The notes under the pieces were generated by a model. That model saw only the letters and a program-made list of their open reading frames with translations. It was not told where the DNA came from and did not search any database. This document shows positions 9,652 to 19,176 of a stretch of DNA of 64,000 bases, piece by piece; position 1 is the stretch's first letter; each line of letters begins with the position of its first letter. Both the position numbers and the translations under genes were made by a program. The stretch comes from JAGNEJ01 sp043757865. GTDB taxonomy: Bacteria; Verrucomicrobiota; Verrucomicrobiia; Verrucomicrobiales; V1-33. Location: the NCBI GenBank assembly GCA_043757865.1, contig JAYVOP010000169.1:1-64000 (forward strand), written 5' to 3'.

Positions 9652-11730
9652 TCATGGCTGGTGGCCTTTGCGTTCCCATTCCTTGATTAACACTGCTTTC
9701 GTTTCCTCTTTAAGGGGCGTTTTCAACAGGGCGGGCAGCACCTTGTTCAACAGCTCCGGCGAAGCATTCAGCGACCAGATGACCAGATCCTTTTCATCCT
9801 CATGGCAGAGATCCAAGGCCGCCATTTTCAAGGCTTCATTGCCCACTCTGCTATTGTAAATGGCGGCCTCCACCACTTCCCGGTGGCCCCAATCTTTTCC
9901 AGGGGCTAAGCGGCCCATGACCACGGACCGTTGCAGCCCATCTTGCCATAGCGCTTTCGTTAATTCTGGTTTGATCGGTGCCCAACCATAGGCTTGGCGC
10001 ATGGGAACCTCCACGTGGAGCGGGGCCAGCTTTCGTTGATAGCCGAACTCCTCTTCTGCTTGGTCATATTTGTCCGTGTAATTTAGTGCTAGGTAGCCTT
10101 GGAAAAAGTGGAGGTCTGCGGCTAGCGGGCTGATTTGCAGTGCTTGATCCAGCAAGCCCATAGCCGTTTCCAGCTTGTCCTCCGCTTCCGCCGGGGGATT
10201 CGGCTGCACCTTGCGGTCTGCCGTATCTTCCGCATAAAGCCGATGCGCTGCACTGAGCAAAGCAGCGGGTCTGGCGATGGGATTATTTCCCGGAGCCGAT
10301 AAATGGACCACTGCGCAGACCAGTCCAATGATGCCGCAGCCGCGCCAGAGGCTCGTCGCCAGCTTCGTGGGCAAGCGCGGATGAGTGCCCATGCGCAAGG
10401 TGATACCCAACAAGAAAAGTCCCGCCAGCACGATGCCAAAACGATGCCCTGGCACATCGATCAAGCCATGCACCACCACGATTCCCGCCGCCACGATGCC
10501 ATTCCACCGCAGCACCCAACTGTGATGATACCGCGCCTGCCGCCATCCCCATAGCAGTAAGCCCGCAACGCCTGCGGCCAGCACCAAGGCTGCTCCCAGG
10601 CCTTGCTCAGCGGCTAGCATCAACCAATCACTCTCTGGATGCACACACAATGCAGCGGAAGCAGAGGCCTGACGATACTGAGGAAAAACGAAGCCAAACA
10701 TCCCCATGCCCACGCCCGTTAGCGGCTCCTGCTTAATCATGGTCCAGGCGTCTTTAAAGACGAGCTGACGGAAGTCCAGCGTGGTATCACTAGTGGTAAT
10801 TTGCTGCGTGGTGGCGCTCGGATCATTGCTCATGACGACGTTGACCCGCTCCGCCGTTTTCGTAACCCGATGCAACAACTCCCCGCCCATCCAGAGAAAC
10901 ATCGCCCCGGCTAGGGCGACTAAACCTAACACGGTAAACGCTAGCTTCTTAGACCAGTAGCGTTTCCCCAAACCGCCCAGCCAGACCACCCCTCCGAGGC
11001 CGATCAAACCCAGCACGGAGCGACTAGTGCAAAAACCTAACGCTGCACCTAGGCAAACACAGAGCGTGAGCGAGGACAGCCCGGAGAGCCCATATTGCTT
11101 GGCCCGGAGCGCTTGGAGCAAGCAGCCTAACGCCGTCACCACGCCCAGCGCTAACACCGTGGCCGTGTGATTCCGATTCGGATAAAAACCAAAGCTGGGG
11201 TCGTCATCCCCCGGCCACTGCCAGCCATTCACTTGCGCCAAAATAGCTAGTCCCGCCATGATCGCCACGGCCAATGAGAACATCCACGCCAAGCGTAAAT
11301 GCCATTTCTCCGTGACCCGATGCCCCAACAGAAACAACCCACTGAGCACCGCCGCCGCCAGCATCCACCATTGCCACCACGACTGTTCAGGATGAGCAGT
11401 CACTTGGCTGCCAGTGGCTAATCCGGCGGCCTCCAGCCCCTGCCGCCAAGCCGGAATGGTGAACCAACTTTTCGGCAGAAAGGCCCCTGCGGAAAGCGCC
11501 AGGAATAGCCCCGCCAGCACATAGATCCAACGTGGTAGCCCAATCTCTGGCGGGCGCACGATCATCAGGATGCTCAAGACTAACAAGCCGATGCCGGGGA
11601 AATTCAACTGCGGAGCCTCTGGGAAAAGGAATCCCGCTAGCAAGAGCGCCCACGCCGTGAAGAAGACGCAGTTCGATGAAGGGCGAGAGGCTTCCGGGAC
11701 ATCTGGAGCCGAGGTAGAGGTATGAGGCAT
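9652..11730 (-). CDS. O-antigen ligase/polymerase-like membrane protein with C-terminal TPR-like region
   Basis: From the ATG at 11730 this is a 692-residue inner-membrane protein with about 10-12 hydrophobic segments. A long soluble loop in the middle contains the typical WzyC/WaaL pattern (EPLTGVGMGMFGFVFPQYR, then HPESDWLMLAAEQG). The last 180 residues are soluble and look TPR-like (LLDQALQISPLAADLHFFQG). Proteins of this type join or polymerise undecaprenyl-linked glycans at the periplasmic face. It is the last gene of the polysaccharide locus. A terminator before it separates it from the glycosyltransferase upstream, so it probably has its own promoter. Ligase versus polymerase cannot be decided by sequence alone. 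Confidence 0.75.
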   Translation of the reverse strand: MPHTSTSAPDVPEASRPSSNCVFFTAWALLLAGFLFPEAPQLNFPGIGLLVLSILMIVRPPEIGLPRWIYVLAGLFLALSAGAFLPKSWFTIPAWRQGLEAAGLATGSQVTAHPEQSWWQWWMLAAAVLSGLFLLGHRVTEKWHLRLAWMFSLAVAIMAGLAILAQVNGWQWPGDDDPSFGFYPNRNHTATVLALGVVTALGCLLQALRAKQYGLSGLSSLTLCVCLGAALGFCTSRSVLGLIGLGGVVWLGGLGKRYWSKKLAFTVLGLVALAGAMFLWMGGELLHRVTKTAERVNVVMSNDPSATTQQITTSDTTLDFRQLVFKDAWTMIKQEPLTGVGMGMFGFVFPQYRQASASAALCVHPESDWLMLAAEQGLGAALVLAAGVAGLLLWGWRQARYHHSWVLRWNGIVAAGIVVVHGLIDVPGHRFGIVLAGLFLLGITLRMGTHPRLPTKLATSLWRGCGIIGLVCAVVHLSAPGNNPIARPAALLSAAHRLYAEDTADRKVQPNPPAEAEDKLETAMGLLDQALQISPLAADLHFFQGYLALNYTDKYDQAEEEFGYQRKLAPLHVEVPMRQAYGWAPIKPELTKALWQDGLQRSVVMGRLAPGKDWGHREVVEAAIYNSRVGNEALKMAALDLCHEDEKDLVIWSLNASPELLNKVLPALLKTPLKEETKAVLIKEWERKGHQP

Positions 11731-11769
11731 GGTAGTGAATGTGTATGAATTTCCCGTAAGTTGGCCAGC

Positions 11770-11798
11770 AAAAAAAACACCAACCAAAAGGTCGGTGT
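11770..11798 (-). terminator. Rho-independent terminator
   Basis: On the minus strand, a 9-bp stem (ACACCGACC paired with GGTTGGTGT, one G-T pair) with a 4-nt TTTT loop is followed directly by eight T residues. It lies 45 nt past the stop codon of the WcaI-type glycosyltransferase and before the ligase-like gene, so it should end the upstream transcript. Confidence 0.85.
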
Positions 11799-11842
11799 GA
11801 GCACGGAGCGCGGAGTTGAATCTTATACCCTAGCTGGACGAA

Positions 11843-13066
11843 CTAAAGTCCCCGCTGCGGGCTACAAAGCCCCGCCATCTGCGGGATGAGCACAGCGGGG
11901 TTCAGGTGGGCTTGGGCGTAGGCTTCGTTCACGGCGCCTACCCGCTGCCAATGCGCTGCGCCTGCGGCGTGGAACGAGCGGAGTTGATCCGCTAAATTGT
12001 CCGCATTCCCCGTGGCCACGCGCAGATTCCCTGGGCAGGCGTCCATGAGATCCGTGACGTGGCTAGGGCTAGGGCCAATGTAAACGAATGGCCTGCCGAT
12101 GAACATAGCACCATAGACTTTATTCGGATGCGTGTGGCCCACTTGCCCATCGCCCATAATGACGACATGGAGGTCAGCCGAACCTAACGAGTGATGAATG
12201 ACTTCCCGTGGTTGGTAGGGGAGCTGCACGATGTTGGGTAAATCATGCGTGGATTTGAACTCCGTAACATCCCGCGTGCGCACGCCGCCGCCGATGAACA
12301 CGAACAGGAATCGATCATCCTCCCGCAGCCGCAGCGCAGCCTGCAACAAGGTATCCAGCGGATGCACCACGGCGTGATTCCCCGAATACATGATGACGAA
12401 TTTATCCCCAAAGCCCTGGGCGATGCGGAATGGATTGTCTAGCCGCGGCCCGTGCCAGACTTGGCTCATCACCGGCCACACGGGCAGCACGCGCACGGTG
12501 TCTGGCCGGGCACCACGTTGGGCAATGTGGGTGCCCATGAAATGATCCAGGGCAATGATGCGGTCCGAGCGCCTGAAAACAAAGTTGCCCATGAACTCCA
12601 ACGCCTTGGCTGCCAGAGAACCTCGCTTCACCATTCCCGCTTCAATGGCCAACTCCGGCTGCAAATCCATGGCCCAATACGCAAAGCGCCAACCCTTCCA
12701 CCCAGCCACCCAGGCTGCTAGAAACGATACCAACGGCGGAGAGGTCATGCCTAACACCACGTCCGTTTTCCCCGCGCCACGAAAAATCAATCGCCCTAGC
12801 AACGCCAAATTAAACGTACCAAAATCCATCAGCCGTTTCCAAATAGCGCCCTTCCCAAACCCCGTGTGCCGCAGCCGCTGGATCACCACGCCCTCATGCG
12901 TTTCCTCAGCCACATAAGTCGTGGTTGGATGCTCATACGCATGACGACTCGCCAGCACCGTGACCTGGTGCCCATCCAACACCAACTGCCGCCCTAGGTC
13001 CACCAAATGCTGAGCCGTAGAAGCCGTGTCCGGCCAATAGACTTGGGAAAGAATAAGAATGCGCAT
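11843..13066 (-). CDS. Glycosyltransferase family 4, WcaI-like
   Basis: A 407-residue GT-B glycosyltransferase. The N-terminal Rossmann domain opens with MRILILSQVYWPDTAST and has the ASRHAYEHPTTTY loop seen in colanic-acid WcaI-type enzymes. The C-terminal domain begins near residue 225 (IMYSGNHAVVHPLDTLLQAA) with the donor-binding PYQPREV segment. A hydrophobic stretch near residue 110 suggests membrane association. It presumably adds a sugar to the lipid-linked repeat unit on the cytoplasmic face. A good intrinsic terminator follows. Donor and acceptor cannot be predicted. Confidence 0.85.
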   Translation of the reverse strand: MRILILSQVYWPDTASTAQHLVDLGRQLVLDGHQVTVLASRHAYEHPTTTYVAEETHEGVVIQRLRHTGFGKGAIWKRLMDFGTFNLALLGRLIFRGAGKTDVVLGMTSPPLVSFLAAWVAGWKGWRFAYWAMDLQPELAIEAGMVKRGSLAAKALEFMGNFVFRRSDRIIALDHFMGTHIAQRGARPDTVRVLPVWPVMSQVWHGPRLDNPFRIAQGFGDKFVIMYSGNHAVVHPLDTLLQAALRLREDDRFLFVFIGGGVRTRDVTEFKSTHDLPNIVQLPYQPREVIHHSLGSADLHVVIMGDGQVGHTHPNKVYGAMFIGRPFVYIGPSPSHVTDLMDACPGNLRVATGNADNLADQLRSFHAAGAAHWQRVGAVNEAYAQAHLNPAVLIPQMAGLCSPQRGL

Positions 13067-13116
13067 CGTGAAATAGCGCGTGAAAAGAAAGGCCGCGCCT
13101 GCAAGGTGAAATCACT

Positions 13117-13150
13117 GCTCCACGGCAGGAGCATCAGCCCAGATCTGGGC
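13117..13150. repeat. Paired intergenic palindromes
   Basis: Two adjacent hairpins lie between the WcaI-like gene and the Uma2 gene. One is GCTCC-N6-GGAGC (13117-13132). The other is a perfect 14-bp palindrome, GCCCAGATCTGGGC (13137-13150). They are 16-49 nt past the Uma2 stop codon and could act as a terminator or mRNA 3' stabiliser. There is no T-run, so I do not call a standard intrinsic terminator. Confidence 0.5.
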
Positions 13151-13165
13151 CATCTCTAGTTTGTT

Positions 13166-13738
13166 TTACAAAGGCAACCCTGACCACAGGGCAGCTAAAT
13201 CAATGTGTAAATGAGGAACCGCCGAGCTGGTTAATACGCCATGAGCGGGAACAGTGGTAAGCTCGGTATAGCTTCCATGGATCGGCTTGCAAAAGATCTC
13301 CACTTGCTGCCCAGGCGCGTTGAAAAGCCAATATTCTGCCACGTTAGCCGCAGCGTATATCCTAGCCATGGCGCGGTCCTCGGCCACGGTGCTGACGGAG
13401 ATTTCCACAACGAGCAACGCGGTTGTAGGATTGACATCATGAGAATCTTCCGAGCCCTGGACAAGCGAAATGTCTGGCTCTGGCTCCGAGTCCTTGGTGG
13501 TGATGGGAGACTCTTGGCGTAGCCAGAAATCAGGAGTGAGGCATTCATAAAACGCCTTCATAGTGCGGCTGAGGAGGCGAGTATGGAGGATCGATTTGGA
13601 CATTTTTTCAACAATGACGCCTTCTAGCAGTTCTGCTCGTTTAGGCGCAAGCCCCTGTGCTATCATCATATGCCACGCTGCGACGGAGAGTGGCCGCGCG
13701 CGGTTTTGAATACCAGGAAATTCGAGTAGGAGTGACAT
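13166..13738 (-). CDS. Uma2-family (DUF820) PD-(D/E)XK nuclease-like protein
   Basis: A 190-residue protein matching the Uma2/DUF820 family, which has a restriction-endonuclease fold. The motif order is visible: an N-terminal helix with an ELLEGVIVEKM segment, the PEPDISLVQ acidic motif near residue 92, LLVVEISVSTV near 110 carrying the second catalytic Glu, and YAAANVAEYWLFN near 130. Such genes are numerous in cyanobacteria and Verrucomicrobiota, often without known function. It sits alone between two polysaccharide genes and is not expected to act in sugar chemistry. It may be a passenger of past rearrangement. Confidence 0.8.
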   Translation of the reverse strand: MSLLLEFPGIQNRARPLSVAAWHMMIAQGLAPKRAELLEGVIVEKMSKSILHTRLLSRTMKAFYECLTPDFWLRQESPITTKDSEPEPDISLVQGSEDSHDVNPTTALLVVEISVSTVAEDRAMARIYAAANVAEYWLFNAPGQQVEIFCKPIHGSYTELTTVPAHGVLTSSAVPHLHIDLAALWSGLPL

Positions 13739-13773
13739 GTCATTTGTTTAGTTCATTTCAGTATCCATCGCAA

Positions 13774-15552
13774 CTAGATTGCCGTGCGATCCACCCGCTT
13801 CCGAAACTCCTCCGGCCAGTTAAGCGCGTGGCGGTCCAAGAGCACATTTCCTAGCACGAGCACGTCCATGTCGGTGCGCAGGAAGCAGGCGATGGCCTCG
13901 GCGGGGGTGCGGACGACGGGTTCGTTTTCGTTGAGGGAAGTGTTGAGAATGATGGGCACTCCGGTGCGGACGTGGAACTCGCTGATGAGGGCGTGGTAGC
14001 GCGGGTTGGTGGCCTTGGAGACGGATTGCAGGCGGCCACTGCCGTCCACGTGGGTGACGGCGGGGATGATGGCGTGCTTCTCTGCGCGGATGGGCAGAAC
14101 CTTTTCCATGTAGGGCGCGGCTTCGTCGATCTCAAACCAGTTGGCCACTTCTTCTTCTAGGATGCTAGGAGCAAAGGGGCGGAACTTTTCCCGGTATTTG
14201 ATGCGCAGGTTGATGATGTCTCGCATGTCGGTGCGGCGGGGGTCGGCTATGAGGGAGCGATTCCCTAATGCCCGTGCTCCGAACTCCATCCGGCCTTGGA
14301 ACCAGCCGATGACGCGTCCCTCTTCGATGAGGTCCACGGTGCGTTTTACCAGGGCGGCTTCATCGTGCTGCTCGTAGGGGAGGCCAGCGGTTTGGGCGGC
14401 GGTGGCGCAGGTGGCGTCATCGAATGCGCAGCCCCAGTAGGCGTGGTTTTGCACAAAGGTGCGGGGATTGCCTAACAAGCGATTATGCACATAGAACGCA
14501 GCACCAAATGAAGTGCCATTATCGGCGGCTCCGGCGGGGACATAGACGTTTTCAAAGGGCGTCTGGCGGGTGATTTTACCGTTAGCCACGGAGTTCATGG
14601 CCACGCCGCCAGTCATGCAGAGGTTGGGCGTTTTGGTCTTGGCGTGGAGTTTATTTAAAAGATGAACGATGATTTCCTCTGTGACGGTCTGGAGGGATTT
14701 GGCCATGTTTTCATGGCGCTTGGTCAGCGGTTCGTCCTTTTGCCGACGGGGGCCTAGCTCTTTTTCTAGCAGGTCACTAAAGAACGGTTCCACGATGGGC
14801 GCGCCATCATTCCAAGCCATTTTCACGCCCTTCTTATGATGGGTAAAATAGTCGAGATTTAGCTCGAAGAGGTCGCCTTTGGGACGGATCATTTTGCGGA
14901 AGAAATCGACGAATTCGTTCTCTCCATAAGGTGCTAGTCCCATGACTTTATATTCGTCGCCATAGTAAGGGAAGCCCAGATACATGGTGATGCAGTTATA
15001 CAGAAAGCCGACGGAGTGTGGGTAAAACACACGATCCAAGTCCTGCCATTGGGTGCCGCAGCCCATGGCGGTGAGTGTGCTAGTGAAATCGCCCATGCCG
15101 TCGATGGAGAGCACGGCGGCTTCTTCAAATGGGCTGATGAGAAAGCCTGCGGCCACATGGGTTTGGTGGTGTTCGATGCGGTGGAATTTTGCTTTCACTT
15201 GCTCCACGGGCAATCCCACGGCGGCGGCAAATTGGTCTTCCAGGCCCAGCGTTTTGCCCTGGCGTTTCAAGCGATCCAGGATGGCGGACATGGATGGGCG
15301 GTTCTTGACGACGAAGCCCAGGCGCTTGAAGAAGTTGGCCCGAGGATCAAAGGAAATGGCCACGTGGTCGAGGTCTGCGGCGTTTATATTGGCGACTTCT
15401 AGGCAATAGCGGATGGATTCCGCAGGAAAGCCCGCCCAGTGTTTCACGCGGTTAAAGCGTTCTTCTTCGACAGCAGCTATGAGCTGGCCGTCGATGACAA
15501 GAGCAGCAGAGGCATCGCCATGGTAGGCGTTGAGTCCGAGAATGGTGGGCAT
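13774..15552 (-). CDS. Carbamoyltransferase (NodU/TobZ family)
   Basis: A 592-residue carbamoyltransferase of normal family length. The N-terminal Kae1/HSP70-like domain starts MPTILGLNAYHGDASAALV, has the metal-binding HHQTHVAAGF segment near residue 130 and LSIDGMGD near 150. The C-terminal domain has the WFQGRMEFGARALGNRS motif near residue 420 and the NTSLNENEPVV segment near 545. These enzymes transfer a carbamoyl group from carbamoyl phosphate through a carbamoyl adenylate to a hydroxyl of a sugar or antibiotic. In this locus a sugar of the surface polysaccharide is the likely acceptor. Confidence 0.9.
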   Translation of the reverse strand: MPTILGLNAYHGDASAALVIDGQLIAAVEEERFNRVKHWAGFPAESIRYCLEVANINAADLDHVAISFDPRANFFKRLGFVVKNRPSMSAILDRLKRQGKTLGLEDQFAAAVGLPVEQVKAKFHRIEHHQTHVAAGFLISPFEEAAVLSIDGMGDFTSTLTAMGCGTQWQDLDRVFYPHSVGFLYNCITMYLGFPYYGDEYKVMGLAPYGENEFVDFFRKMIRPKGDLFELNLDYFTHHKKGVKMAWNDGAPIVEPFFSDLLEKELGPRRQKDEPLTKRHENMAKSLQTVTEEIIVHLLNKLHAKTKTPNLCMTGGVAMNSVANGKITRQTPFENVYVPAGAADNGTSFGAAFYVHNRLLGNPRTFVQNHAYWGCAFDDATCATAAQTAGLPYEQHDEAALVKRTVDLIEEGRVIGWFQGRMEFGARALGNRSLIADPRRTDMRDIINLRIKYREKFRPFAPSILEEEVANWFEIDEAAPYMEKVLPIRAEKHAIIPAVTHVDGSGRLQSVSKATNPRYHALISEFHVRTGVPIILNTSLNENEPVVRTPAEAIACFLRTDMDVLVLGNVLLDRHALNWPEEFRKRVDRTAI

Positions 15553-15636
15553 AGGTGTGGTGTGGAGGAAAAATGATGATTCGGGTAAAGCGCGACGCTT
15601 CTATTGGAGCAGCGTCCATGATTTGCTATAAAAACT

Positions 15637-16905
15637 TTACCTCGTCGTGGTGCCTTGGAGACTGCCTAGCACTTGCTTTGCGCCCACTGGGTCTAACCTC
15701 CGCCATGCATTCTGGGCTTCTTGCCTCGTTCTCTCTCGCAGTTGCTCGTCCTTAATTTTTGCTACCCAGATGAAGGCAGATTCTGGGTCATTCTTCACGA
15801 CAGAGGCTACTAAAGTGGCCACAACGGCGTCTATCCAAGGTTGATCGAGATGGGATTTTACCCACTGGCTAGCCGCAATGGGATTTAAATCTAGCCAAGA
15901 ATCTATACCCGAACCCAGGACTAAAAGAGGGGAGCGCCCAATGTGTAAATCTTCTTTAACCAGCCCTAACGTGTCATCTAGCAACCCCTCAAAATCGTCC
16001 CTTGTCATCGTCACCCGTGGTTTGGCAAACAACGCCTGCATCGCCTCGCAGGACCATTCTTCTCTCTCGGACACTTGCTCTGGAGGATGATCCTTCATCC
16101 ACTGAAGGGATTCTTTGAAGTCGTGCCGCAACCATTGCTTGAGCACGCAGAGGTGCGTATTCTGCTCATCTGCGGTGGCTGCTAACGCCTGCGCCCAGCC
16201 CTGATTTTGTTTTGCCCAAGCAACGATGGCTTGCTCCCGTGCTTCGGTTGGTTCTTTCAGTGCGACCTTGGAATCAGCTAGCGCTTCCACCAAGCTGGCT
16301 GGCACGGGCGGATGCTGTGTCGCCTCTTTTACTATCCTAGCGAATATTTTCGGAATGCTAGAAAAGGCATGATCTGGTTTGGGGAAGCAGCGGTCAAACC
16401 ACTGTTGCGCAGTGGCTGCATCCCGCTGGGCCCAGTAGGTGAGCAGGGCATGCAACGTCGCATGGATGGCTTTCGGAGGAAGGTCTGGAGCCATGCGCAG
16501 GGCTTGATCTGGTTCCAAGGTGGCTAGCTGGTCAAACAATGCGGACAGTAACGGCAGGCATCGTTCTGAGTGCGGTGGTTCCAGCTTGGAGGCCTCTAGC
16601 AACATGGCGATTTCTGGAGTGGTGAATGTTCCTAACGCGCTCATGGTCTCGGTCGTGGGATACCGCGAGATTCCATCAATTTCCTCTGTTAAATTTTTCG
16701 ACATGGTATGCCAAATCAATTCCAGACCTGCTGCGGCATCCAACATTCTTGTCGGCTGTGCTAGATTTTGCCCTGGCAGAGTGGGCATTGTTTCGCACGT
16801 AGGATCGGTGCTCTTGCGGCTAGCGATCTCTGCGCCTAAGCGATGCCACCAAAATGCGAATACCAGGGTCGCGAATAGACATGCTAGGAAAAAAGGCCTA
16901 TTCAT
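15637..16905 (-). CDS. Membrane-anchored protein with Trp-containing helical repeats, coupled to the sigma-factor gene
   Basis: From the ATG at 16905 the protein has 422 residues. It begins with an N-terminal membrane anchor or signal (MNRPFFLACLFATLVFAFWW), and the rest is a helical, soluble domain. Its C-terminal 150 residues show a loose repeat of DP/NP-A-x-x-W-x-x followed by a short helix (DLNPIAASQWVKSH, DPESAFIWVAKIKDE, RLDPVGAKQVL). Similar repeats are common in Verrucomicrobiota secreted proteins of unknown function. The ATG overlaps the TGA of the upstream sigma-factor gene by 4 nt, so the two are translationally coupled and probably work together, perhaps as a periplasmic partner or sensor. 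Confidence 0.7.
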   Translation of the reverse strand: MNRPFFLACLFATLVFAFWWHRLGAEIASRKSTDPTCETMPTLPGQNLAQPTRMLDAAAGLELIWHTMSKNLTEEIDGISRYPTTETMSALGTFTTPEIAMLLEASKLEPPHSERCLPLLSALFDQLATLEPDQALRMAPDLPPKAIHATLHALLTYWAQRDAATAQQWFDRCFPKPDHAFSSIPKIFARIVKEATQHPPVPASLVEALADSKVALKEPTEAREQAIVAWAKQNQGWAQALAATADEQNTHLCVLKQWLRHDFKESLQWMKDHPPEQVSEREEWSCEAMQALFAKPRVTMTRDDFEGLLDDTLGLVKEDLHIGRSPLLVLGSGIDSWLDLNPIAASQWVKSHLDQPWIDAVVATLVASVVKNDPESAFIWVAKIKDEQLRERTRQEAQNAWRRLDPVGAKQVLGSLQGTTTR

Positions 16906-18980
16906 GGCGCTAGCATTTCCTCCAAATCTTGGTGATGATTTGCATATTTCTCCAACTCTGCGGACCGCCAAATCTGATACGCTGCGGGGTCGAACTTCTT
17001 CAGAACACCAATGCGCTGCGCGAATTCTTTTCCGCGTGGATCTTTGCCAAAGGTAGCTACATTCCAGCCGAACTCGCTGGCGATACTGCCCCAGAAGGCG
17101 CTGGCTTGCTGCTGGCCGACTTGTTGCGCATGCCAACGGATAGCCCAATCTGGATCAAAGAAGTCCCAATATCTAGCCGTTCGCTCTATGGCTTGATTTC
17201 GCTCGGCTGGTTCCGCGATACCAAGCAACCAATCGGCCAGCGGTTTTAGCTCTTCTCGAACGATCCCATGCCCATGCTTGTCCATGCTGTAGCTGTCGGG
17301 TATCGCCAAGGCGGTGGCTAGTTGCCAGCGTTTGTCGGGATTTGTGATCGACTGGACGTAATTTTTTGCTGTGGGTAGATCGACATTACCTAATCGACGG
17401 ATGATTGAATCCTCCATCTTATATCGATGCGCGGGTGATTCCAATGTTGGCACTAGGGTCATCAGCTTGGTCAGCAAAGTGACGTCACTCACCTTCCCAC
17501 CAGCACTGTCTAGCCAGTTAAATCCATGTTCGTTCACCAGATCTATGAGATTGGAAACTGCGGTCAAATCACCCGAATTTAAAGCCATTCTCGTTAGCCA
17601 ATCGATGCCGCGCATGACCATGCTTTGAACCCGATCCGGGTAGTTAGTCGAGTCCTTCTTCAATACCTCCAGGCACCATTTGACTGTGGCTGCGCTCTGC
17701 TGTGTGTCCTCTTCGTTGAGATACGAAACACTGCTCCACACGATGCTGATCAGATCCATGCCATCGGCTGATTCCAGAGAATTGGTATGCTCACGTTCAT
17801 CAAAGTTCATTACGAACTGGAGCGCAGCCACAGCATCCTGCCTCACCCAGGGAATGAAAAAATCACCTGCCAAGGATCTCTTAAGAAAGGCGTGCCAACC
17901 GCCAGGACTGACCATGGTATGCAGTTTCTGAATTGCTTCGGGATATTGATTCACGGTGAGTTGGTCTTGCAGGAAACGAAGCCGTTCTCTTGCCTCGCTA
18001 AAGTCCGGGCCCTCGGCCATGGCCGCCATCTGACGAACGACCTCGGCAACGCTCATGCCTGGGTGCAATGGGCGTTGCTGCGGGAAGGCGGGAAATACCG
18101 GAGCACTCGCGGGCTTCGCTGCGATCAAGTTTCCAGGAGCATCCTGTCCGCTGATCTCAGCAAGCCGCTGACTTTGCAGCCGCATTCCAATGGGCCAGGC
18201 CCAGACACAGCATGCGGCACTGGCTCCTAACGTAGCGGCTTTGACTTTGGGCAGTAGCTTTGCCCATGGGGACAAGGGGCCAGCTTTGGCAAGAGCGTTG
18301 GTGGCTAGGGGTTTTGCCAGCACTGCGGCGGAAGCCGCCTGGGCGTGATCTGACGCTAATCCTACTGCGACCAAGGTGAGGGTGGCTGCGGGGAAACGGT
18401 GTGTTAGAAGCCTGCGCAGTTTCTCTAGCGAACGATGGACCCGTTTCCTAGCAGCCTCGACGGAGCATCCCATCGCTTGGGCCACGGTGGCTAGATCATG
18501 GCCTTCCGCAAAGCGCATCAGCACGGCCGTGCGGTCGGCTACGGAAAGGCGATCCAGGGATGCATCCACTTCCGACTGACACTCCCGCCAACCTTGCGTT
18601 TGGCTCGGAGCCGTATGATCGGATAAATTCCAAATCATGGCGGCGGCTTGTGACTCCCGCAGCGTGCGACGACTTTCCGCTTTCATCACGTCGGCCGCCG
18701 CAAAACGACTGCGTGCGTGGAGCCAGCCACCCAAGGTAGCATCTGGCTTGAGGCTGGGTGCCCTGCGGGCGAGATCGATGAACGTGAGTTGCACCGCCTC
18801 CTCTGCCAGGATGTGGTTTCCCCCTGTCCGCCGCAGGGCCGCTGCCATTACCAAGGGCAGGTAATGGCGGACTAGATTTTCGAATGCCGTCTGATCTCCG
18901 GCCAGATACTGGCGGAGCCATTGGCCAGCAGCTAGGCCCGAGTCCAGGCCTCCATGCGTGGGTGGTGAGAGCGATGTCAT
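16902..18980 (-). CDS. ECF sigma factor fused to a membrane segment and large C-terminal domain
   Basis: From the ATG at 18980 the protein has 692 residues, about 3.5 times a normal ECF sigma factor. Residues 30-90 match sigma region 2 and residues 145-200 match region 4, with the helix-turn-helix LATVAQAMGCSVEAARKRVHRSL. Two hydrophobic stretches follow, near residues 205-235 and 260-280, then about 400 residues of helical domain with DPDWAIRW-like repeats resembling the coupled downstream protein. The layout suggests a membrane-bound sigma factor whose C-terminal part senses an envelope signal. It shares a 4-nt ATGA overlap with the next gene. A TTG at 19016 would add 12 residues but is less likely. 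Confidence 0.85.
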   Translation of the reverse strand: MTSLSPPTHGGLDSGLAAGQWLRQYLAGDQTAFENLVRHYLPLVMAAALRRTGGNHILAEEAVQLTFIDLARRAPSLKPDATLGGWLHARSRFAAADVMKAESRRTLRESQAAAMIWNLSDHTAPSQTQGWRECQSEVDASLDRLSVADRTAVLMRFAEGHDLATVAQAMGCSVEAARKRVHRSLEKLRRLLTHRFPAATLTLVAVGLASDHAQAASAAVLAKPLATNALAKAGPLSPWAKLLPKVKAATLGASAACCVWAWPIGMRLQSQRLAEISGQDAPGNLIAAKPASAPVFPAFPQQRPLHPGMSVAEVVRQMAAMAEGPDFSEARERLRFLQDQLTVNQYPEAIQKLHTMVSPGGWHAFLKRSLAGDFFIPWVRQDAVAALQFVMNFDEREHTNSLESADGMDLISIVWSSVSYLNEEDTQQSAATVKWCLEVLKKDSTNYPDRVQSMVMRGIDWLTRMALNSGDLTAVSNLIDLVNEHGFNWLDSAGGKVSDVTLLTKLMTLVPTLESPAHRYKMEDSIIRRLGNVDLPTAKNYVQSITNPDKRWQLATALAIPDSYSMDKHGHGIVREELKPLADWLLGIAEPAERNQAIERTARYWDFFDPDWAIRWHAQQVGQQQASAFWGSIASEFGWNVATFGKDPRGKEFAQRIGVLKKFDPAAYQIWRSAELEKYANHHQDLEEMLAP

Positions 18981-19019
18981 ACCATCATACAGACGCCAGT
19001 CGGCTGGAGCGGACAAATT

Positions 19020-19170
19020 TTTTTGGCGGGTTTACCCTCAGAGCCCGCTACGATCCCTGCCGGGATCGAGGCCATTGGGGGCAAATACCCGGAGTGTCGC
19101 TTCGCTCAACTTCGGGCTAATGGCTGTGATGCCTTTGGCCTCTCGGTGGCATGGTGACATGGTGCCAGCA
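19020..19170. repeat. Possible intergenic repeat element with hairpin
   Basis: This gap between the sigma-factor gene and the GT2 gene contains the perfect hairpin CGATCCC-TGCC-GGGATCG at about 19050-19067. A segment resembling intergenic sequence I associate with verrucomicrobial genomes follows (GTGTCGCTTCGCTCAACTTC, then GATGCCTTTGGCCTCTCGG). I see no gene. Only one copy is in the window, so its repeated nature rests on recollection and is not shown here. Confidence 0.35.
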
Positions 19171-19176
19171 ACCTCG

